6,527 bases of DNA from JAJFFW01 sp963922595 (GCA_963922595.1 CAWUIM010000111.1:1-6527), one strand, 5' to 3'; counted from the first letter of the stretch, positions 1 to 4,752 are shown. Numbers and translations: made by a program. The notes: a model not told the origin generated them from the sequence alone.

Positions 1-501
1 CGCGCGCGCCTCAAAGATGCTTGCGGCGATCCGCAAGCCGGCGCGCCGGTGATCGTCCTCGACCAGGTGACGGACCCGCAAAATATCGGCGCTATTTTTC
101 GCTCCGCTGCGGCGTTCAACGCCCGCGCTGTGATCTTCCAGGACCGGCGCACACCGCCGCTGGCCGGCGCGCTCGCCAAAGCGGCGGCGGGCGCGATTGA
201 AACCGTGCCGGCAGTGAGCGTCGTCAACATTGCGCGCGCCATTGAGGGGCTCCAGGGGCTTGGCTATCATTGCGCTGGGCTCGCCGGCGCAGCGGCGGCG
301 CCGATCACGACGCTCGATAAGCGCGCGCCGCTCGCGATTATTGTGGGCGCCGAGGGCCAGGGCCTGCGCAAGCTGGTGGCGGACACATGCGACAGCCTCG
401 TGCGCATCGAGATCGCCCCTGACATTGAGAGCCTCAACGTATCCACAGCCGCCGCCATCGCGCTTTATGAAGCCACGCGCCGGCCGCAAGAAGGAGAATA
501 G
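1..501 (+). CDS. rlmB: TrmH/SpoU-family 23S rRNA (guanosine-2'-O-)-methyltransferase RlmB, 3' part
   Basis: This is the C-terminal catalytic domain of a SpoU (SPOUT) RNA 2'-O-methyltransferase; the 5' end lies outside the window and 166 codons are present. All three SpoU motifs are visible (fragment numbering). Motif 1 is DPQNIGAIFRSA, with Asn28 and the presumed catalytic Arg34. Motif 2 is IIVGAEGQGLR at about 113-123, and motif 3 is SLNVSTAAAI at about 144-153. Motifs 2 and 3 form the trefoil-knot S-adenosylmethionine site. In the family, RlmB methylates a guanosine of the 23S rRNA peptidyl-transferase loop. RlmB is preferred over TrmH because of the ending and the DPQNIGAIFRSA form, but substrate assignment is inference. 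The stop is 3 nt before the next gene, so the two are probably cotranscribed. Confidence 0.92.
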   Translation, partial: RARLKDACGDPQAGAPVIVLDQVTDPQNIGAIFRSAAAFNARAVIFQDRRTPPLAGALAKAAAGAIETVPAVSVVNIARAIEGLQGLGYHCAGLAGAAAAPITTLDKRAPLAIIVGAEGQGLRKLVADTCDSLVRIEIAPDIESLNVSTAAAIALYEATRRPQEGE

Positions 502-504
502 ACA

Positions 505-1134
505 ATGACAGACGCGCCGACCCTCTATCACTGCCCGCAGACCCGCGGCGGCACGACCCTTTGGATGAATGAAGAGCTCGGCGCGCCCTGCCGCGTCGAA
601 ATCGTCAATATCAGAGACGGCGAACAGAAAAGTCCCGACTATTTGGCGATCAATCCCATGGGCAAAATTCCAGCGCTCGTCCATGGCGATACGGTGGTCA
701 CCGAATCTGCGGCCATTTGCGCCTATCTCGCCGATACTTATCCCGACAAAGGCCTCGCGCCGGCCCACGACGACCCGAAGCGCGGCGCTTATTATCGCTG
801 GATGTTTTTCGCGCCGAGCTGTATCGAGCCGGCGATGCTCGACAAATTTTCCGGCGCTGTCCGGGAAAATCCGGGCTCGGCGGGTCACGGCGCCATCGAC
901 GACGTTTTGACGACCATCGACCACGCGCTTGCAATCGGCCCCTACCTTCTCGGCGACCGGTTCAGCGCCGCGGACGTCGTCTTCGGCTCGACGCTGAATT
1001 TCGCCATGATGTTCGGCGCCTTCGAGAAAAAGCCGCTTTACACGGACTATGTCGATCGACTGATGGCGCGCCCAGCCGCGGCCGCCGCTAACAAGAAGAA
1101 TAAGGCATGGATGGAAGAGCTCGGATGGTCGTAG
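505..1134 (+). CDS. Glutathione S-transferase family protein
   Basis: This 209-residue protein has the usual cytosolic GST length and two-domain layout. The N-terminal thioredoxin-fold domain (about 5-82) contains MGKIPALV with the cis-proline at Pro56, followed by TESAAICAYLAD, where Glu67-Ser68 would contact the glutathione gamma-glutamyl group. The helical C-terminal domain has GDRFSAAD (150-157), which fits the N-capping box (Ser154, Asp157). In the catalytic region, CPQTRGGTTLW has Cys10 and Thr13 where other classes have Tyr, Ser or Cys, so the class and chemistry are uncertain. The start at 505 is supported by AAGGAG at 491-496. The gene sits 3 nt after rlmB; the partner gene does not suggest a specific substrate. 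A stress or xenobiotic role is family knowledge only. Confidence 0.92.
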   Translation: MTDAPTLYHCPQTRGGTTLWMNEELGAPCRVEIVNIRDGEQKSPDYLAINPMGKIPALVHGDTVVTESAAICAYLADTYPDKGLAPAHDDPKRGAYYRWMFFAPSCIEPAMLDKFSGAVRENPGSAGHGAIDDVLTTIDHALAIGPYLLGDRFSAADVVFGSTLNFAMMFGAFEKKPLYTDYVDRLMARPAAAAANKKNKAWMEELGWS

Positions 1135-1148
1135 CAATCTCCGATTGC
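1134..1148 (+). terminator. Small hairpin just after the GST stop, weak terminator candidate
   Basis: GCAATC and GATTGC form a perfect 6-bp stem around a TCC loop, overlapping the last base of the GST stop codon. No T-run follows, so intrinsic termination is doubtful. Its position between two likely transcription units is the main argument. Confidence 0.2.
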
Positions 1149-1263
1149 GGTTGGTCATAATCCCGAAAGCCGGTCTTCGCGTATTGCGCATTAGATACAT
1201 GTCGCGGTCGCCGTTCGGTCGGCGTCTCGCGCACAGCACATCGGACCAGACAAAAGGAACATC

Positions 1264-2133
1264 ATGAGCGATCTTCAAAAATCCGTCGTTGTCACCGGCG
1301 TCTCCAGCGGCATCGGCCGCGCCATCGCCGTGGCCCTGATGAAAGACGGCTGGCATGTGTTCGGCAGCGTCCGCAAAACGCCGGACGCCGAGCCGCTCGA
1401 AGCGTTCGGCGACGCCTTCACGCCGCTTATCTTCGATGTGACAGACGACCCGGGCGTCGCGGCGGCGAGCGAACAGGTCAGCGCCGCGCTTAACGGCGTA
1501 ACCTTGAAAGGGCTCGTCAATAATGCGGGCGTCGCGATCGGCGGCCCGTTGCGCTATTTGCCGATGGAAGATTTGCAAAAGCAGTTTGAGATCAATCTCT
1601 TCGGCGCCTTGCGCGTGACGCAAGCGTTCCTGCCGATCCTCGGCGCGGATAAATCCTTTACGGGCCCGCCGGGAAAAATCATCAATATGAGTTCCGTCGC
1701 CGGCAAAATCGCCTCGCCGATCATGGGCCCCTATTCGATGTCGAAACATGCCCTTGAAGCCTTCTCTGACAGCCTGCGTCGCGAGCTTTTGATGCACGGG
1801 ATCGACGTCGTCACCGTCGCGCCCGGCGCCATTAAAACGCCGATCTGGGACAAGGCCGACGACATCAATGTGGACCAATATAAGGGTACGGAATATTTCG
1901 ACACGCTCATCGGCATGCGGGAAAAATACAAGGATCTGGGCGCGCAAGGCCTGCCGCCGGAAGCCGTCGCGGCCACCGTCTGTGATATTATGAGCCGGCC
2001 GAAACCAAAAACGCGGTATGCGATTTTACGCAACAAGTTCATCATGTGGACCCTGCCGCGTCTGTTGCCGAAACGCGCGGTCGACAAGGTTCTCGCCGAA
2101 CGCTTCGGCTTTCCGGAAAAAGCGCCGTCATGA
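1264..2133 (+). CDS. Classical short-chain dehydrogenase/reductase (17beta-HSD/retinol dehydrogenase-like)
   Basis: A 289-residue NAD(P)-dependent oxidoreductase of the classical SDR family. The Rossmann fold starts with TGVSSGIGRA (11-20, glycine-rich cofactor motif). DVTDD near 58-62 fits the adenine-ring position, and NNAG is at 86-89. The catalytic tetrad is complete: Asn111, Ser144, Tyr157 and Lys161 (YSMSK). VAPGAIKTPIW (185-195) is the usual PG loop after the active site. The C-terminal helix region (about 250-283) with PRLLPKRAVDKVL resembles the subgroup with 17beta-hydroxysteroid and retinol dehydrogenases. An arginine at 37, after the first strands, suggests NADP(H), but that is inference; the true substrate is unknown. 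The start has AAAGGA upstream at about 1253-1258. Its TGA overlaps the next gene's ATG, so the two products are probably made together. Confidence 0.93.
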   Translation: MSDLQKSVVVTGVSSGIGRAIAVALMKDGWHVFGSVRKTPDAEPLEAFGDAFTPLIFDVTDDPGVAAASEQVSAALNGVTLKGLVNNAGVAIGGPLRYLPMEDLQKQFEINLFGALRVTQAFLPILGADKSFTGPPGKIINMSSVAGKIASPIMGPYSMSKHALEAFSDSLRRELLMHGIDVVTVAPGAIKTPIWDKADDINVDQYKGTEYFDTLIGMREKYKDLGAQGLPPEAVAATVCDIMSRPKPKTRYAILRNKFIMWTLPRLLPKRAVDKVLAERFGFPEKAPS

Positions 2134-2777
2134 CGGCCCTCAAAGCAGCCATCTTCGACTTCGGCGGCGTCTTCACCACCTCGCCTGTCACCAATTTCGC
2201 GGCGTATGAAAAAGAGCGCGGCCTGCCCCACCGATTTATCAGCGGCGTGATCAAAGCGAACATCAATGACGGCGCCTTTGCACAATATGAACGCGCCGAA
2301 ATCGATCTCGACGCTTTCGATCGCGCCTTCGCTGAGGAAACCCGCGCCGCAGGCCACGAGGTGCGCGGCCGCACCCTTGTCGGCCTTCTTTCCCTGACAT
2401 TCCGCCCGGACATGATCGACGCGCTCGCGCGCGTGAAAGCCGCGGGCTTCCTGACGGGCTGCATCACCAACAACATGCCGAGCCATGACACGCAGGAGAT
2501 GCTCGCCGATGAGAAGGATCGCGAAACGCTTGGCGCTGTCTTTTCGAATTTCGACCACATCATCGAGTCCTCAAAAGCGGGCGTGCGCAAACCCGAACCG
2601 CGCATCTATGAAATGATGTGCGACGCGCTCAATGCGCCGCCCGAGGCTTGCGTCTTCCTCGACGATCTCGGCGTCAATCTGAAGCCGGCGAAAGCCATTG
2701 GTATGCGGACGATTAAAGTGTCCTTCGACGATGTGCGCCCCGCAATCGCCGAGCTGGAAGGGATGCTTGGGCTTTAG
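2130..2777 (+). CDS. HAD-superfamily hydrolase, soluble epoxide hydrolase N-domain/ACAD10/YihX-like
   Basis: A 215-residue HAD phosphatase-like protein. Motif I is IFDFGGV with nucleophile Asp10; the second motif-I position is Gly12 rather than Asp. Motif II is ITNN (Thr113), the conserved lysine is Lys154 in GVRKPEPRIY, and motif IV is VFLDD with Asp178-Asp179. A helical cap of type C1 lies between motifs I and II (about 18-90). The pattern SSP/TSP…YEKERGLP with RKPEPRIY matches the group holding the N-domain of soluble epoxide hydrolase, ACAD10 and YihX. YihX-type members with Asp-x-Gly are known sugar phosphatases, so loss of the second Asp need not abolish activity. The ATG overlaps the SDR stop (ATGA). 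An upstream in-frame ATG at 2046 would overlap the SDR by 88 bases and add no HAD motif. The substrate is unknown; pairing with the SDR suggests a shared small-molecule pathway. Confidence 0.9.
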   Translation: MTALKAAIFDFGGVFTTSPVTNFAAYEKERGLPHRFISGVIKANINDGAFAQYERAEIDLDAFDRAFAEETRAAGHEVRGRTLVGLLSLTFRPDMIDALARVKAAGFLTGCITNNMPSHDTQEMLADEKDRETLGAVFSNFDHIIESSKAGVRKPEPRIYEMMCDALNAPPEACVFLDDLGVNLKPAKAIGMRTIKVSFDDVRPAIAELEGMLGL

Positions 2778-4187
2778 ACCGTACGATGTGGGATTTCCTC
2801 TTTGTACCGATAAATCGTTCGTACATGGCGGCGACCGTGGGCCGCTAAACCCGCCGCCATCCTTCGAGGCCCCTTTGGGGCGCCTCAGGATGAGGAGTGG
2901 CGATTGTTGAAACAGAGAAACCTCCGTATCTTGACGGATATGATAAAAAACGCGATCGTACGAAACTCGTCTCCGAACTTCACCTTGAGGGTGACGGGAT
3001 GGGGACCCATCACACGAAGTAAACCTCGAAACCTCATCCTGAGGTGCGAACGAAGTGAGCCTCGAAGGATGGTCAGGAACGCAAGCGGTTGAGCGCTGCG
3101 CCACCATGGACGCCATGCCCGCGCGCGAAGGCAGCCGAACATTGAAGAAGCGCGGCTTCGCGCGCGACCGTGGGGTCCATCTATCGTCGGGGTGTGGTTG
3201 AAGCGACTGCGTCTCCCCCGACGCTTTCTTTTCTACTGCAGGCATGGACGCCATGGTCAAGCCATGGCGAGTCGGAGAAAGGTGTAAGCCTTCGGTGATA
3301 ACTTCAGCTCTAGCGGCATGGATTGCGTTAGCGGAACGCACATCCACATCACCCCACTCCGATTCCCCACGGCTCGACCGTGGGGTCCATCCATCGTCCG
3401 ATCGTGGTGTCAGCGGCGAATGCTGATCAACGACAGCGGCGTACCGCGGCGACATGGACGCCATGCCCGCGCGCGAAGGCGCGCTTGCTCTTAAGAAGGC
3501 CGCCTTCGCGGCCGGGCCATGGCGAGTCGGGGATTGGTTGAAGCCTACTGGACATTCTTCGGCTTTAGAGTTTCGATTGGCTTCTGCGACATACCCGGAG
3601 GAGGCCGCACCTTCCGACTCCCCACGGCTTGACCGTGGGGTCCATTTCTCGTCCGGATTCGATGCGACATTTGGTACGCCGCACGCAGCTTCCTTTTCCG
3701 ACGCAACCGTGGACGCCGTGGTCAAGCCATGGCGAGTCGGAGATTGGTTGAAGCGTTCAATACTAACCTCTGACGGAGCAGCGCAATCTGATTCAGCAAG
3801 CAACGCCATTCCACCCTCCAACGACTCCCCACACTTAGACTGCAGGCTCCCTCCATCGTCCGCACACATCTCTCCCGGCGGAGGCACCCTATCGCCCCGC
3901 CCCGGATCACCACCACCTCGCAACCGTTCAATCACGCGATGCGCCCAGATCGCGCGCGTCATCGCCCTGGCCGCGAAGGCGGCCAAATCTAAAGAATGCG
4001 CGCCTTCGCGCGCGGGTCTTCTATCAAAAAACACGGGGCGCACGCCCTTCGTGTCCACGAGCGAAAAGTTAACGGCGGCCTCGCCCGCTTCCTCCGCAAG
4101 GTCCAGCGTCAGGAGCGAGAGCCGCCGATAACGCGCTTCAAGCGCAGCGGCGAAATCCTCCGGCGTATGATCAATCTCATCTTTCAT
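2571..4187 (-). CDS. Hypothetical protein with repeat-derived C-terminal tail
   Basis: I do not recognise this family. The first 90-108 residues (4187 down to about 3863) look like a normal protein. Two helices fall at about 9-40, with LEARYRRLSLLTLDLAEEAGEAA split around a turn. Then come a strand-like VNFSLVDTKGVRPVFFDRR and a helix at about 66-90. Residues 58-73 (PAREGAHSLDLAAFAA) are encoded by a palindrome related to modules in the array, so they may be an in-frame insertion. From about residue 109 the frame runs through the palindrome array and repeats short peptides (SPTRHG at 149, 219 and 304; TPRSSRGESE at 183 and 268). The frame stays open to 2571, the last 207 bases being antisense to the HAD gene. 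The tail may not be a functional protein: third-position GC in the 3274-3360 spacer is only 13 of 29 by hand count. ATG at 4187 is chosen for GAGG three bases before it; a GTG at 4235 is possible but has no ribosome site. Confidence 0.4.
   Translation of the reverse strand: MKDEIDHTPEDFAAALEARYRRLSLLTLDLAEEAGEAAVNFSLVDTKGVRPVFFDRRPAREGAHSLDLAAFAARAMTRAIWAHRVIERLRGGGDPGRGDRVPPPGEMCADDGGSLQSKCGESLEGGMALLAESDCAAPSEVSIERFNQSPTRHGLTTASTVASEKEAACGVPNVASNPDEKWTPRSSRGESEGAASSGYVAEANRNSKAEECPVGFNQSPTRHGPAAKAAFLRASAPSRAGMASMSPRYAAVVDQHSPLTPRSDDGWTPRSSRGESEWGDVDVRSANAIHAARAEVITEGLHLSPTRHGLTMASMPAVEKKASGETQSLQPHPDDRWTPRSRAKPRFFNVRLPSRAGMASMVAQRSTACVPDHPSRLTSFAPQDEVSRFTSCDGSPSRHPQGEVRRRVSYDRVFYHIRQDTEVSLFQQSPLLILRRPKGASKDGGGFSGPRSPPCTNDLSVQRGNPTSYGLKPKHPFQLGDCGAHIVEGHFNRPHTNGFRRLQIDAEIVEEDASLGRRIERVAHHFIDARFGFAHARF
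2858..2892 (+). repeat. REP-like palindrome, orientation 1
   Basis: CATCCT (2858-2863) pairs with AGGATG (2887-2892), and inside it GAGGC (2866-2870) pairs with GCCTC (2882-2886); a 2-nt TC bulge separates the stems on the left arm only. It belongs to the CATCCTTCGAGG…CCTCAGGATG class of interspersed palindromes seen in many alphaproteobacteria (recollection of the class, not a search). Confidence 0.8.
3035..3071 (-). repeat. REP-like palindrome, orientation 2 (inverse of 2858-2892)
   Basis: CATCCTGAGG (3035-3044) and CCTCGAAGGATG (3060-3071) form the same bulged stem as the palindrome at 2858-2892, but the GA/TC bulge is now on the right arm, so the copy is inverted. The loop sequence differs (TGCGAACGAAGTGAG against CCCTTTGGGGC). 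Confidence 0.8.
3106..3180. repeat. Module A: extended, chimeric palindrome
   Basis: The arms 3106-3130 and 3156-3180 pair over about 25 positions with three mismatches and one G·T, around a 25-nt loop. The left arm starts ATGGACGCCATG (the reverse-type end) and the right arm ends CCGTGGGGTCCAT (the forward-type end), so both outer ends are the same GTCCAT half facing outwards. The inner part carries CCCGCGCGCGAAGGC, shared with module D. The sequence after it (3185-3204) matches 17 of 20 bases of the flank of module D at 3526-3545. Confidence 0.8.
3244..3273 (-). repeat. Module B: reverse, CGCCATGG subtype
   Basis: CGCCATGG (3249-3256) and CCATGGCG (3262-3269) form a perfect 8-bp stem with loop TCAAG, which is CTTGA on the minus strand. 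The outer ends are ATGGA and AGTC. Confidence 0.9.
3361..3390 (+). repeat. Module C: forward, CCCCACGG subtype
   Basis: CCCCACGG (3365-3372) and CCGTGGGG (3378-3385) form a perfect 8-bp stem with loop CTCGA. GTCCAT follows, and CCATCGTCCG continues the similarity. With its flank CTCCGA it matches the reverse complement of module B plus flank at 28 of 34 positions. Confidence 0.9.
3454..3528 (-). repeat. Module D: reverse, CGCCATGG subtype with 45-nt insert
   Basis: The outer ends equal module B (ATGGACGCCATG…CATGGCGAGTC). In place of the short loop region there is a longer palindrome: CCCGCGCGCGAAGGCGCGC (3466-3484), a 13-nt loop, and GGCCGCCTTCGCGGCC (3498-3513). The arms pair at 11 of 13 positions over 3469-3481 against 3501-3513. 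The insert makes the module exactly 45 nt longer than B. Confidence 0.85.
3616..3645 (+). repeat. Module E: forward, CCCCACGG subtype
   Basis: CCCCACGG (3620-3627) and CCGTGGGG (3633-3640) form a perfect 8-bp stem with loop CTTGA. The flanking CCGACT and TCCAT are as in module C. Confidence 0.9.
3709..3738 (-). repeat. Module F: reverse, CGCCATGG subtype
   Basis: CGCCGTGG (3714-3721) and CCATGGCG (3727-3734) pair over 8 bp with one G·T; the loop is TCAAG. The following GGAGATTGGTTGAAGC matches the flank of module D. Confidence 0.9.
3823..3862 (+). repeat. Module G: decayed forward copy
   Basis: An ungapped comparison with the module C/E consensus including the CCATCGTCCG flank gives 31 of 40 matches. 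Most of the mismatches fall in the stem, so the hairpin is lost while the flanks GACTCCCCAC and TCCATCGTCCG survive. Confidence 0.65.
3969..4016 (-). repeat. Insert-type palindrome inside the minus-strand coding region
   Basis: On the minus strand, 19 bases (4016-3998) and 16 bases (3984-3969) are identical to the two arms of the insert in module D (3466-3484 and 3498-3513). The two arms are separated by 13 nt in both places, and only the loop differs. It lies in frame and encodes PAREGAHSLDLAAFAA in the hypothetical protein starting at 4187. Similarity continues weakly to 3958. Confidence 0.85.
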
Positions 4188-4256
4188 GACCCTCATCATA
4201 AGGGACGCGCCAAAGGGGGAAGATAAGTTTCCCACAAATTGTCCAGTATCTCATCG

Positions 4257-4279
4257 AAACCCGCGCACGGCGCGGGTTT
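4257..4279. terminator. Perfect 10-bp hairpin, possible terminator or leader structure
   Basis: AAACCCGCGC (4257-4266) and GCGCGGGTTT (4270-4279) pair perfectly around an ACG loop. The AAA and TTT ends make it look like an intrinsic terminator in either direction, but the T-stretch is only three bases. It lies 70 bases upstream of the minus-strand start at 4187, so it could also be a leader hairpin of that gene. Confidence 0.4.
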
Positions 4280-4313
4280 CAGGATTTCCGATTTTCAGGA
4301 AAAACGGTTGAGC

Positions 4314-4329
4314 GAGAAATTTTTTTCTC
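4314..4329. other. AT-rich palindrome with a T7 run
   Basis: GAGAAA (4314-4319) and TTTCTC (4324-4329) are complementary across a run of seven T. It stands out in a GC-rich background. Its role is unknown; it might belong to a promoter for the minus-strand gene, but no clear -35/-10 pair was found. Confidence 0.3.
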
Positions 4330-4359
4330 CACCCACGGATGAAAAGGGGCGCCGCCACG

Positions 4360-4482
4360 CCGTCATTCCGGACTTGATCCGGGATGTGAGGGTTTGGAAC
4401 TAAAATGGTGCGGCGACGACGTCCGTTGATCGCACCATTCGCAGGTCACCGCCCTGGATCCTGACTTTCGTCAGGATGACGG
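4360..4482. repeat. Composite palindromic element (CGTCATTCCGG…GGATGACGG)
   Basis: The ends CCGTCATTCC (4360-4369) and GGATGACGG (4474-4482) are inverted, with one extra T on the left. Three internal hairpins follow one another. ATTCCGGA/TCCGGGAT (4365-4385) has loop CTTGA and one T·G. AATGGTGCG/CGCACCATT (4404-4412, 4431-4439) is perfect. ATCCTGAC/GTCAGGAT (4458-4477) is perfect with loop TTTC. The terminal sequences match a palindrome class I recall as common in alphaproteobacteria. Confidence 0.8.
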
Positions 4483-4514
4483 TAAAATGGATAGTATACG
4501 GAGAGTTAGCGGTA

Positions 4515-4581
4515 GGGCGGGGTTCACCCCGCCGACACGGCGTCCGCTGCGACTGCGTTATTGGCGGGCTAAAGCCCGCCC
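4515..4581. repeat. Two GC-rich hairpins with alternative pairing
   Basis: GGCGGGG (4516-4522) and CCCCGCC (4527-4533) pair around TTCA. GGCGGGC (4563-4569) and GCCCGCC (4574-4580) pair around TAAA. Additionally GGGCGGG (4515-4521) can pair with CCCGCCC (4575-4581), which would exclude both small hairpins. No T-run follows either, so simple termination is not supported. Confidence 0.65.
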
Positions 4582-4610
4582 GACCGAAGATACGCTCCTA
4601 TTCATAATTT

Positions 4611-4641
4611 GACTCGCCATAGCTTGGCCATGGAGCCCAGG
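4611..4641 (+). repeat. Detached, decayed array module (copy H)
   Basis: It matches the CGCCATGG-subtype module, read GACTCGCCATGGCTTGACC…, at 26 of 31 positions. The stem 4615-4622 / 4628-4635 pairs at 6 of 8 positions with loop CTTGG. It lies about 750 bp from the array and has the opposite orientation to the other CGCCATGG modules. Confidence 0.7.
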
Positions 4642-4752
4642 CTCAGCAGGTGCGGACGCCGGTTTCGCGTCGCTGTTTATCAATCACATTGCTCACGACC
4701 CCAAAGGGGCGCGGCGATTATTGTAACAGGCTCAACCTTTCAAGTGGCGCAT

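Larger units (their letters stand above)
2778..3105. other. Gene-poor stretch after the HAD gene
   Basis: No independent gene is supported here. The stretch holds two REP-like palindromes (separate entries) and a short hairpin CACC…GGTG at 2981-2993. It also covers part of the far C-terminal end of the minus-strand open frame, where I see no recognisable protein motif. No convincing terminator for the SDR-HAD unit is visible; GTACGA (2781-2786) and TCGTAC (2819-2824) are inverted but 32 nt apart. Confidence 0.5.
3106..3862. repeat. Regular array of seven palindromic modules in alternating orientation
   Basis: Modules: A 3106-3180, B 3244-3273, C 3361-3390, D 3454-3528, E 3616-3645, F 3709-3738, G 3823-3852 (similarity of G runs to 3862). 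From B to G orientation alternates (B, D, F reverse; C, E, G forward). The gaps A-B, C-D and E-F are each exactly 63 nt; B-C and D-E are 87 nt and F-G is 84 nt. Modules are 30 nt, or 75 nt when a 45-nt insert is present. Same-orientation modules are 210 or 255 nt apart (207 for E-G). All of these are multiples of three. Spacers keep only partial similarity, mainly next to the modules (for example GATTGGTTGAAGC after D and F). The layout resembles bacterial interspersed mosaic elements, but the constant length and phase are unusual. Confidence 0.85.

Noticed and set aside
1169..1200. Promoter for the SDR gene around TAGATA (1192-1197)
   Set aside because: No acceptable -35 element was found at 16-18 bases upstream; the evidence is too thin to report as a feature.
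1731..2558. Minus-strand open frame of 275 codons
   Set aside because: It lies antisense to the SDR and HAD genes, both of which have full catalytic motifs; typical shadow frame in GC-rich DNA.
2046..2777. Upstream start for the HAD gene at 2046
   Set aside because: It would add 28 residues translated from the SDR 3' end with no family similarity; the ATGA overlap start at 2130 places motif I at the usual distance.
3244..3426. Short plus-strand open frame of 60 codons
   Set aside because: It starts inside module B and consists of repeat sequence; no supporting signal.
3106..3862. CRISPR array, because of regularly spaced 30-nt repeats
   Set aside because: The repeats alternate in orientation, two carry a 45-nt insert, spacers are 63-87 nt and partly alignable with each other, and no cas gene is present.
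3454..4131. Plus-strand open frame of 225 codons across the array
   Set aside because: It is made of repeat-derived peptides and runs antisense to the credible N-terminal part of the minus-strand gene; it has no ribosome site and shows no recognisable domain.
4221..4250. Promoter for the minus-strand gene (TGGACA and TATCTT on the minus strand)
   Set aside because: The two hexamers are only 14 bases apart, too short for a normal sigma-70 promoter.
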